Part shown: positions 44,204-51,004 of the stretch, one piece after another
Position numbering within the stretch: the stretch's first letter is position 1
Layout: every line of letters begins with the position of its first letter
Notes under the pieces: generated by a model
The model's database searches: none
Seen by the model: the letters and a program-made list of their open reading frames with translations, nothing else
Told to the model about the DNA's origin: nothing
Made by a program: the position numbers and the translations under genes
DNA from: Shimia sp. Alg240-R146
GTDB taxonomy: Bacteria > Pseudomonadota > Alphaproteobacteria > Rhodobacterales > Rhodobacteraceae
Length of the DNA stretch: 64,000 nt
Direction: 5' to 3'
Assembly (NCBI RefSeq): GCF_947331465.1
Contig: NZ_CAMZOK010000004.1
Location: forward strand, 62,001-126,000

Positions 44204-44626
44204 ATGAAGGCCGAGACTTTCCTGCCCGACGACTATCGTCCCGCAGAAGATGAGCCGTTCATGAATGAGCGGCAAATCGAGTACTTCCGACGCAAATTGT
44301 ACGATTGGCGCGGTGAGCTGCTTGCCGAGAGCCGTGACACCATCGAGGGTTTGCAAGACAGTACACGAAACATTCCGGATGTGGCGGATCGCGCGAGCGA
44401 AGAAACCGATCGGGCGTTGGAGTTGCGGACACGCGACCGCCAGCGCAAGTTGGTTCTGAAGATCGACAGCGCATTGCGCCGGATCGACGAAGGCGAATAC
44501 GGTTACTGTGAAGTGACCGGTGAGCCAATTTCGCTTAAACGTCTGGATGCACGACCCATCGCGACAATGAGCCTTGAGGCGCAAGAGCGTCACGAGCGCC
44601 GCGAAAAGGTCCACCGCGACGATTGA
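44204..44626 (+). CDS. dksA: RNA polymerase-binding protein DksA (cysteine-poor form)
   Basis: 140 aa. Works with ppGpp to tune transcription of rRNA and amino-acid genes by entering the RNA polymerase secondary channel. The coiled coil (about 20-95) has the acidic tip in DVADRASEETDRALEL. The C-terminal zinc-finger region keeps only one of four cysteines: in YGYCEVTGEPI the second is Thr, and in ATMSLEA the last two are Ser and Ala. Zinc is thus not expected to bind, as in other Rhodobacteraceae DksA proteins. GAGGGAGCAG supports ATG 44204; ATG 44153 also has a G-rich site and would add 17 residues. Confidence 0.93.
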   Translation: MKAETFLPDDYRPAEDEPFMNERQIEYFRRKLYDWRGELLAESRDTIEGLQDSTRNIPDVADRASEETDRALELRTRDRQRKLVLKIDSALRRIDEGEYGYCEVTGEPISLKRLDARPIATMSLEAQERHERREKVHRDD

Positions 44627-44646
44627 TGATCGCGCTTTGCTGACAT

Positions 44647-44684
44647 AAAGAACGCCGGGTCATCGAGGCCCGGCGTTCTTTTTT
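44647..44684 (+). terminator. Rho-independent terminator of dksA
   Basis: AAAGAACGCCGGG (44647-44659) pairs with CCCGGCGTTCTTT (44669-44681), a 13-bp perfect stem, followed by more T residues. It lies 20 nt after the dksA stop. Confidence 0.95.
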
Positions 44685-44717
44685 GCAATGGCCCATGTCG
44701 ACAGGATAAAAACAAGC

Positions 44718-45893
44718 ATGGATCTGAACGGACTCAAAATCAGAGTTATCGGCGCTGGCATTGGCGGATTGACGGCGGCGTTGGTGCTGCGGGAACGGGG
44801 CGCGGATGTCACCGTTCTGGAGCAGGCAGAGGCAATCACCGAAGTGGGCGCTGGCTTGCAGGTGTCGCCGAACGGTATGGCGGTATTGCGCGCTTTGGGG
44901 CTTGAGGCTGCATTGCAGGTGCGGGCCGTGCGGGGGCAGGCGGTGGAGTTGCGCGACTATGCGCGCGGGCGGCTGGTTTCTCGGCTGAATTTGGGCGCGC
45001 TTGGCGATGATGCGCCGTACTATTTCGTCCATCGCTTTGATCTGATTGATATTTTGGCCGAAGCGGTGCGGGCTGCGGGCGTGAAAATCCGGCTGTTGCA
45101 AAAGGTTGAGACTGTGGTGCCGGGGGACGTGCCGCGTGTTGTGCTGGCGCATGGGCAGGAGGTGTCCGTGGATTTGGTGATTGGCGCGGATGGGCTACAT
45201 TCCAAGCTGCGCCCCGTGTTGAATGGCACGGTTGCACCGTTTTTCACGCGGCAGGTGGCGTGGCGCGCAACGGTGCCGAATACAGTTGGCCACGGACCGG
45301 TGGCCAAAGTGCATATGGGGCCGCGTCGTCACGTTGTGAGCTATCCACTGCGCGGCGGTGAGATGGTCAACATCGTGGCCGTGCAAGAGAGATCGGGCTG
45401 GCACGAAGAAGGCTGGCACATCGCGGATGATCCCGCGAACCTGCGTGGGTGTTTTTCGGATTTTGAAGGCGAAACCAAAGCGTTACTGGCGAACGTTGAG
45501 ACGGTTCGGAAATGGGGATTGTTCCGTCATCCGGTGGCGCCCATTTGGCACAAAGGCCATTCGGCGTTGCTTGGGGATGCGGCGCACCCGACGTTGCCAT
45601 TTATGGCCCAAGGTGCCGTCATGGCGATGGAAGACGCTTGGGTGTTGGGCGATGCTCTTGCCAAGGCTGACGACATCGAGGCTGGATTGGCGGCGTATCA
45701 GATGCGGCGGCAAGGGCGCGTGCGACGGGTGGTCGACACAGCGTCCAAAAACGCCAGGCGGTATCACCTGAGCGCACCACCTGTGCGGATGGCCGCGCAT
45801 CTCGGGCTGACGATTGCCTCGACGCTGGCGCCAAAAGCTATGATGGGTCACTTTGACTGGATCTATAGATACGATGTGACAAAAGACAGCTAG
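44718..45893 (+). CDS. FAD-dependent aromatic-ring monooxygenase (salicylate hydroxylase-like)
   Basis: 391 aa. Class A flavoprotein monooxygenase: GAGIGGLTAALVLRERG binds FAD, the DG motif is in LVIGADGLHSKLR, and the GD motif is GDAAHPTLPFMAQGAVMAMEDA. These enzymes hydroxylate aromatic rings using NAD(P)H and oxygen. The closest named relatives are salicylate and 3-hydroxybenzoate hydroxylases; the substrate is not fixed by the sequence. ATG 44718 is chosen because the frame before it runs through the dksA terminator. Confidence 0.87.
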   Translation: MDLNGLKIRVIGAGIGGLTAALVLRERGADVTVLEQAEAITEVGAGLQVSPNGMAVLRALGLEAALQVRAVRGQAVELRDYARGRLVSRLNLGALGDDAPYYFVHRFDLIDILAEAVRAAGVKIRLLQKVETVVPGDVPRVVLAHGQEVSVDLVIGADGLHSKLRPVLNGTVAPFFTRQVAWRATVPNTVGHGPVAKVHMGPRRHVVSYPLRGGEMVNIVAVQERSGWHEEGWHIADDPANLRGCFSDFEGETKALLANVETVRKWGLFRHPVAPIWHKGHSALLGDAAHPTLPFMAQGAVMAMEDAWVLGDALAKADDIEAGLAAYQMRRQGRVRRVVDTASKNARRYHLSAPPVRMAAHLGLTIASTLAPKAMMGHFDWIYRYDVTKDS

Positions 45894-45902
45894 GTCAAAT
45901 TG

Positions 45903-46682
45903 TTACGCGGCGAGGTCAATCCAGATTGGGACGTGATCCGAGGGTTTTGACCGGCCGCGTTCCTCTTTGTCGATCTGCACGTCTTGCAACAAGTCGGCAC
46001 ATTGCGGGCTCAGCAGGAAGTGGTCGATGCGGATACCGTCATCTTTGTTCCATGCGCCCGCCTGATAATCCCAAAATGTGAATTGGCCAGCGCCTGTGTT
46101 GCGAGACCTGAAGGCTTCGGTCAGGCCAAGGTTTAGCAGACGCCGATAAGCCGCTCGGCTTTGCGGTAGGGCGAGCGCGTCTTCTTGCCACACGTCAGGG
46201 CGTTTGGCGTCCTCATCTTGTGGGATCACATTGTAATCGCCGGCCATCAGGAAGGGTTCTTCTGTGGCCAAGAGCTCAATCGCGCGGGCCTCAAGCCGTT
46301 TCATCCACGCCAGCTTATAGTCGTATTTTGGCCCCGGCGTCGGGTTGCCATTTGGCAAATACAGTCCGCACACCCGAATAGGCACATCGCCCATAACCGT
46401 GGCCTCGATGTAGCGGGCCTGCTCGTCTGTGTCGTCTCCGGGCAGACCGCGCGTCACATCCTCAAGGGGAAGTTTGGACAGAATCGCCACGCCGTTGAAG
46501 CTTTTCTGGCCATGTGTTTCCAGGGTATAGCCGCGGTCCTCAAAGATTTCGCGAGGGAAGTTTTCGTCCACGGATTTGATTTCCTGCAACAGCGCAACAT
46601 CGGGTTGTGCTTCGTCCAGCCAACGCGGCAGCGTTTCGATCCGCGCCTTGACGCCGTTGATGTTGAAACTCGCGATTTTCAT
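45903..46682 (-). CDS. xthA: Exodeoxyribonuclease III
   Basis: 259 aa. EEP (endonuclease/exonuclease/phosphatase) fold: SFNINGVKARIETLPRWL, QEIKSVDENFP with the metal-binding Glu, GDYNVIPQDED, and the C-terminal PSDHVPIWIDL catalytic Asp-His. It removes nucleotides at abasic sites and has 3'-5' exonuclease activity in base-excision repair. It is convergent with the monooxygenase gene 9 bp away. Confidence 0.94.
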   Translation of the reverse strand: MKIASFNINGVKARIETLPRWLDEAQPDVALLQEIKSVDENFPREIFEDRGYTLETHGQKSFNGVAILSKLPLEDVTRGLPGDDTDEQARYIEATVMGDVPIRVCGLYLPNGNPTPGPKYDYKLAWMKRLEARAIELLATEEPFLMAGDYNVIPQDEDAKRPDVWQEDALALPQSRAAYRRLLNLGLTEAFRSRNTGAGQFTFWDYQAGAWNKDDGIRIDHFLLSPQCADLLQDVQIDKEERGRSKPSDHVPIWIDLAA

Positions 46683-47088
46683 GTCGGATTGCCTATGATT
46701 TTGAGGTCCGTCACTTTAGGCCGGTTCACCCGTTCTGAGCAAGCCGAATTGGCTGCCAGACGGTGGGCACTACCTGACAGGAAATCTCCGAATCCAGCTC
46801 GGTGGAGTGGGAGATTCGTGGCGGTTAGAGGGTCCTTTTCCATGATGATTCGTAACTGTTCGCCAGTGGTACTGACCGAATTGAGGCAAATATGTGGCCA
46901 GAAAGTGGAAAAAAAATGAAAAAATTAACGTTAGGGAAAGTTTGGTGAGTTCAGTTGGTTACCACGGTTTGGTCGCAACTCGCGGCTGAAATTTAGTGCA
47001 AAATAGCACGTTTAAGAGGAGTTCGGACTTCACGAAACACGCTTTGCGTGTAGTCTTGACCCACTTCAACTCATCAAGGAGAGATCCA
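46683..47088 (+). other. 406-bp upstream region of the MFSSGL-repeat peptide gene
   Basis: No gene seen. The second half is AT-richer than its surroundings. A possible promoter is TTGGTC (46970-46975), 17-bp spacer, TTTAGT (46993-46998). A hairpin ACACGC-TTT-GCGTGT lies at 47037-47051 in the likely 5' untranslated region. An AAGGAG ribosome site is at 47076-47081. The proposed promoter is weak in sequence. Confidence 0.45.
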
Positions 47089-47349
47089 TTGCTTGCTTAC
47101 AATTCCACCGAAATTGCTACCGAAACGCTAACCCACGACGAAGCAACCTGTGACATGTTCTCAGGGGACGGTGCTTCCATGTTTTCATCCGGCCTGGAGG
47201 CCAGCGCATCTGACGCGTTTTCCGGCGATGGAACGGCCATGTTCTCCAGCGGCCTAGTCCAAATGTTTTCCAGCGGTCTTGCACCTCAGAAAGAGGGTCT
47301 GCGTTTGGTAGGCGGCGATGGCGTCGAGATGTTCTCGTCGGGTCTGTAA
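47089..47349 (+). CDS. 86-residue peptide with MFSSGL repeats (candidate modified-peptide precursor)
   Basis: Start TTG 47089 is chosen because AAGGAG lies 7 nt upstream; no ATG fits. Residues 1-21 are a polar, acidic leader-like part ending in a Cys (LTHDEATC). The rest carries MFSSGL at 31-36, 51-56, 59-64 and 81-86 (the very C-terminus), FSGDG at 24-28 and 44-48, and a related GGDG at 75-78. The MFSSGL copies use different synonymous codons, including both TCN and AGC for the same Ser, so the amino-acid motif itself is under selection. I tentatively associate it with a Rhodobacterales family catalogued as DUF6749. The next genes encode an unknown protein and an exporter. Role as precursor of a modified exported peptide is inference; a structural or secreted peptide is the main alternative. 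Confidence 0.75.
   Translation: MLAYNSTEIATETLTHDEATCDMFSGDGASMFSSGLEASASDAFSGDGTAMFSSGLVQMFSSGLAPQKEGLRLVGGDGVEMFSSGL
47152..47346 (+). repeat. In-frame FSGDG/MFSSGL peptide repeats
   Basis: Two 15-codon units at 47152-47196 and 47212-47256 (D-M/A-FSGDG-x-x-MFSSGL), then an isolated MFSSGL unit at 47257-47280 and a fourth, GGDGVE-MFSSGL, at 47311-47346. The DNA copies are diverged at third positions, so the repeat is conserved as protein, not as recent DNA duplication. Confidence 0.85.
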
Positions 47350-47417
47350 AGCTGATTTAACTGGCAGACAAAATTTTAGGGGCGGCCCGATGGGCTGCGG
47401 ATTTGAGGAGAGAGACC

Positions 47418-48500
47418 ATGTCCAACGTCATCACTCTGGCCGTCCCAAAGCGGCAAGAAACACAAACCCCAAACGCGGTGCGGCTCGCAGGCGCCTTTGC
47501 TTGCGAACGGCGCAGCGAAAATGATGTGTTCTGGCTTAAGGAGAACGCCGAATTTCTGAATGTTGTGCAGGCAACCGGGCAGGACGCGCAAGAGGCGCTG
47601 GCGCTGTATGATCGGTTTTACGAGACCATTGAAACACGGATTGAGTTCTTTCCGCAGTACTATCGGTTTTTGTTGTCGATCTGCTTGGACATCGAGGATT
47701 TGCGGGGGCAGGGCGATACCGGTGAAAAGCTGGTGCGCTGGGTTCAGGCGGAAGGTCTGGCGCTCGCGGAGTTGTCGGACTTACAACGCATGGAGGCGCG
47801 GCGGCTTATGGCGCGGCGAGGGGTGTTGTGCAGCAATATTGACGACGGACTGGACGCGCGCGCCCGGACATTTATGGGCCGTACAGCTCAGTTTGCTTTG
47901 CCCAACAAAAAGATTGCGTATGAACTTACACATGCCGTGTTTTATCTGTCTGACTATGGGAGCCGGGACCCTGAGTTGACGGCTGAGGCGATGACGTCTT
48001 TGGAGTTTGTCGGGCTTTGGGCTTTTGTTGAACAGAACGCGGATTTGCTTTCCGAGATCTGCGTGGCAATGCGATTTGCCGGCAGAACCCCGCCGCAGGA
48101 TTGGCTTGCATGGCTGCGCGGGCACACTTGCAGGTTTGGCCATGATCCCGGCATGTCGGTTGTGGCGTCAGACAATTACCATGAGTTTTTGATGTGCCAA
48201 TGGGCCGGCATGGTTGCGGGCGCCGCAGATGGATTTACCGCCGCACCGCCGCCCGGTGTGGTTCCGGTATTTCAAAGCCCGCAAACCGGATTTGCGCCGC
48301 TGCGGGAATTGAGTGAAAGCCTATACGGCATGCACAACAGACGCACGGCGGACTGGTCGGTGATGCGACCGGCGATTTGGGCGGATTTGTCGCCTGCCGC
48401 GCGTGATCAGGTGGCGAGAGCCGAAGCATCAAGTGCATGTTTTGAGACGTTCTTTGCGCATTTCTCAAGGGTCAGTTCAATGCCGAGAGTTGCGTCATGA
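47418..48500 (+). CDS. Unknown protein paired with the repeat peptide (probable DUF6902)
   Basis: 360 aa, soluble and mainly helical. No known catalytic domain is recognised; I tentatively link it to DUF6902. Notable residues: YELTHAVFYLSDYG (168-181), GHTCRFGH (235-242) and YHEFLMC (254-260) give H172, H236, C238, H242, H255 and C260, a set that could bind a metal. Other Cys are at 29, 89, 138, 215 and 341. GAGGAGAGAG supports ATG 47418. It is 68 nt after the repeat-peptide stop and overlaps the exporter start by 4 bp (ATGA), so the three genes form a unit. It may modify or process the peptide (inference). Confidence 0.75.
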   Translation: MSNVITLAVPKRQETQTPNAVRLAGAFACERRSENDVFWLKENAEFLNVVQATGQDAQEALALYDRFYETIETRIEFFPQYYRFLLSICLDIEDLRGQGDTGEKLVRWVQAEGLALAELSDLQRMEARRLMARRGVLCSNIDDGLDARARTFMGRTAQFALPNKKIAYELTHAVFYLSDYGSRDPELTAEAMTSLEFVGLWAFVEQNADLLSEICVAMRFAGRTPPQDWLAWLRGHTCRFGHDPGMSVVASDNYHEFLMCQWAGMVAGAADGFTAAPPPGVVPVFQSPQTGFAPLRELSESLYGMHNRRTADWSVMRPAIWADLSPAARDQVARAEASSACFETFFAHFSRVSSMPRVAS

Positions 48501-49390
48501 ACCCGCGTAAAGAGGCTTTGCTCGGGGTGGTTCTAGTGGTCTTGTACACCGGAGCGATTTCGTTTGCCGATGCCATAACCAAACACATCGCCGGCAATTA
48601 TGCGGCGCCCCAACTTTTCGCCATATCCGGCCTTGCCGTCGCGGGATTTTGCCTGCTGGTGACGCGCCCGTCAGGTACGTTGCCCAGAACCAGTTTGTGG
48701 CGGCCGACTTTGGTGCGGTGCGCATTGGGCATTCTGGCGTCGCTTGCGTTCTTTCTATCATTTCGGTTGTTGCCGATGGCCGAAGTGTTCCTGTTCATCG
48801 GGCTGATGCCGATCATGTCGGCGACCCTCTCCGGGCCTGTGTTGGGGGAGCGGTTGCAGCCAAGTACATGGCTGGCTTTGGCGCTTGGGGCGGTGGGGGT
48901 GTTTTTCCTGTTTCCGGATGGGGTGCACAACATCGGAGCGGGGCATGCGGTGGCACTTTGTGCAACCTTCACAGGCTCGCTGTCGTTGGTTTTGGCGCGA
49001 TATATTTCCAATCGCGAGCAAGCCAGTCTGGCGCAGGTGTTTTATCCAAACCTAGCGTTGGGCGGGGCAATGGCTTTGGCTTTGCCGTTTGTCTGGCAAC
49101 CCATGGGATCTGTGGAATTGGCGCTGGTTGCGGCGTATTCAGTGGCGCTGTTTGCCGCGCGTTGGCTGTGCATTCTCGCGCTGAGATTGCTGCCAGTGCA
49201 TGTGGTCACGCTGTTGATGAGCCTGCAATTCGCCTGGATGGTCTGGTTGGGCGGTCGGTTTTTTGGCGAGGTACCGGGGATGCACGTCTATATAGGGGCG
49301 GCTGTGGTGGTTATGGCGGGGGCCATGTTGGTGTTGCAACGCATGATGCCGCAGGCAGGTGCCAAGCCGGTTGGCAAGCCGCTTACATAG
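48497..49390 (+). CDS. DMT superfamily (EamA-type) exporter
   Basis: 297 aa with ten hydrophobic segments arranged as two EamA repeats (first ends near PVLGERLQPSTWLALALGAVGVFFL; second ends near GRFFGEVPGMHVYIGAAVVVMAGAML). DMT exporters pump amino acids, metabolites or other small molecules out of the cell. Its ATG overlaps the stop of the DUF6902-like gene, so it is translationally coupled to the peptide locus and could export its product. DMT proteins are common, so the link rests on position. It overlaps the convergent erpA-like gene by 8 bp. Confidence 0.9.
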   Translation: MNPRKEALLGVVLVVLYTGAISFADAITKHIAGNYAAPQLFAISGLAVAGFCLLVTRPSGTLPRTSLWRPTLVRCALGILASLAFFLSFRLLPMAEVFLFIGLMPIMSATLSGPVLGERLQPSTWLALALGAVGVFFLFPDGVHNIGAGHAVALCATFTGSLSLVLARYISNREQASLAQVFYPNLALGGAMALALPFVWQPMGSVELALVAAYSVALFAARWLCILALRLLPVHVVTLLMSLQFAWMVWLGGRFFGEVPGMHVYIGAAVVVMAGAMLVLQRMMPQAGAKPVGKPLT

Positions 49391-49706
49391 AAAAGCTGGT
49401 GCCGCAGCCACAGGAACTGGTGGCGTTGGGGTTGTTGATCACAAACCGCGCACCGATCAACTCTTCGGTGAAATCGATCACCGCGTCCGCGAGGAAGGGC
49501 AGTGACACGCTGTCGACCAATACTTTTTCACCGCCGCCCTCAAGCACGAGGTCGTCATCTTTGACGGTGTCGAGCTTGATTTCATACTGAAACCCCGAGC
49601 AACCGCCGCCTTCGACCGCGACGCGCAGCGCCTGACCCTGATCAGATGCACCGATCTCGGCGAGGCGTTCAAAGGCACGATTGGTCACTTTGGGTGGGAT
49701 TTGCAT
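49383..49706 (-). CDS. erpA: A-type iron-sulfur carrier (HesB/IscA/ErpA family)
   Basis: 107 aa. The three cluster cysteines are at C36 (GGGCSGFQY), C99 and C101 (SSCGCGTSF). A-type carriers accept Fe-S clusters and deliver them to target enzymes such as IspG. The sequence is closest to ErpA-like members, but the subtype is not certain. The ATG at 49706 (MQIPPKVTNRAFERLAEIG) matches the family start; the longer frame upstream is unlikely. It is divergent from dgt with 92 bp between. Confidence 0.92.
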   Translation of the reverse strand: MQIPPKVTNRAFERLAEIGASDQGQALRVAVEGGGCSGFQYEIKLDTVKDDDLVLEGGGEKVLVDSVSLPFLADAVIDFTEELIGARFVINNPNATSSCGCGTSFSM

Positions 49707-49798
49707 GGGGCACCTGCGGTTGTCATCAAATGGCCGGTTCAAACCGGCGCGTGAGTGCAATATAGAAAGGCCAGTAACAGGCTACAAGGACCATCGCC

Positions 49799-50938
49799 AT
49801 GCGCGCGCCCTATGCCTCTGATCCGATGACCGCCCGGGGACGGCGGTTTGCGGAAGAGGAAAGCGGTTTTCGCTCCAGCTTTCAGCGGGACCGGGACCGG
49901 ATTATTCATGCAAGCGCCTTTCGGCGGCTGAAACATAAGACACAGGTGTTTGTTGAACATGAGGGCGATTATTTCCGCACCCGTTTGACGCATTCAATTG
50001 AGGTGGCACAAGTCGCGCGCACGATCGCGGGCGCGTTGGGGCTCAATCAGGAACTGACCGAAGGTGTCGCCTTGGCGCATGACCTTGGCCACACGCCTTT
50101 CGGGCACACCGGAGAGGACGCGCTGGACCTTTTGATGCAACCCTATGGCGGGTTTGATCACAACGCGCAAGCGGTGCGGATTGTGACGTCTCTGGAGCGC
50201 CACTATGCGGATTTTGATGGGTTGAACCTCACTTGGGAAACCCTTGAAGGTATTGCGAAACATAACGGTCCGGTGGTGGGCGATCTGCCTTATGCGCTGG
50301 CGGATTATAACGCCGAGCATGATCTGGAATTGCACACCCATGCCAGCGCCGAGGCGCAGGTGGCAGCGTTGTCTGATGACATCGCTTATAACAATCATGA
50401 TCTGCATGACGGGTTGCGCGCAGGATTGTTTGATGAAGATGCCATCTGTGATCTGCCTATCGTGGGCGCGGCGTTTGCGCAGGTGGATGCAAAGTATCCC
50501 GATCTGGAGCCAATCCGGAGACGTCATGAGGCGCTGCGGCGTGTGTTTGGCGTCATGGTTGGCGATGTGATCGACACATCCACTGCGCTGCTTGAGGCCT
50601 CTGGCGCGCAGTCGGTCGAGGATGTTCGTCACTTCGGCGCGCCTGTGATCCGGTTCAGTGATGGTCTTTGGCAAGATCTAAAGGTCATTCGCGCCTTTTT
50701 GTTCAAACGTATGTATCGCGCGCCATCGGTGATCGAGATGCGCGAAAAGGTTACGGTTGTTGTAGATGATCTGTTCCCGCTCTTTATGCAGAACCCGTCG
50801 CTGTTGCCTGACCGATGGCAAGGGGATCTGGACAGTTGTGCCGGTGAAACCGCGGTGGCCCGCAAGGTGTCGGATTATATTTCGGGTATGACCGACCGCT
50901 ATGCTTTGCAGGAACATGCTCGTTTGCTGGGCAAATGA
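49799..50938 (+). CDS. dgt: Deoxyguanosinetriphosphate triphosphohydrolase-like protein (HD domain)
   Basis: 379 aa. HD-domain phosphohydrolase: the RDRDRIIHASAFRRLKHKTQVF signature of dGTPases, metal-binding H-HD-D with RLTHSIEV, AHDLGHTPFGHTGED, and the C-terminal part of the short (non-E. coli) type. It converts dNTPs to nucleosides and triphosphate, affecting dNTP pools. ATG 49799 is at the conserved N-terminus. It is followed by argS in the same direction, 66 bp away. Confidence 0.92.
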   Translation: MRAPYASDPMTARGRRFAEEESGFRSSFQRDRDRIIHASAFRRLKHKTQVFVEHEGDYFRTRLTHSIEVAQVARTIAGALGLNQELTEGVALAHDLGHTPFGHTGEDALDLLMQPYGGFDHNAQAVRIVTSLERHYADFDGLNLTWETLEGIAKHNGPVVGDLPYALADYNAEHDLELHTHASAEAQVAALSDDIAYNNHDLHDGLRAGLFDEDAICDLPIVGAAFAQVDAKYPDLEPIRRRHEALRRVFGVMVGDVIDTSTALLEASGAQSVEDVRHFGAPVIRFSDGLWQDLKVIRAFLFKRMYRAPSVIEMREKVTVVVDDLFPLFMQNPSLLPDRWQGDLDSCAGETAVARKVSDYISGMTDRYALQEHARLLGK

Positions 50939-51004
50939 GCAAGTGACATTGACGTGACGCCTTATGGTGGTAAACCCACCTCAAACCGACAAAGGACTGG
51001 TCTA

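Noticed and set aside
47164..47322. SGDG/GGDG segments as RTX-type calcium-binding repeats
   Set aside because: RTX repeats follow GGxGxDxxx in tandem nonapeptides; here the spacing is irregular and the key second Asp is missing.
46996..47349. Longer, 117-codon version of the repeat peptide
   Set aside because: The upstream 31 codons have no ribosome site at 46996, while AAGGAG sits exactly 7 nt before TTG 47089.
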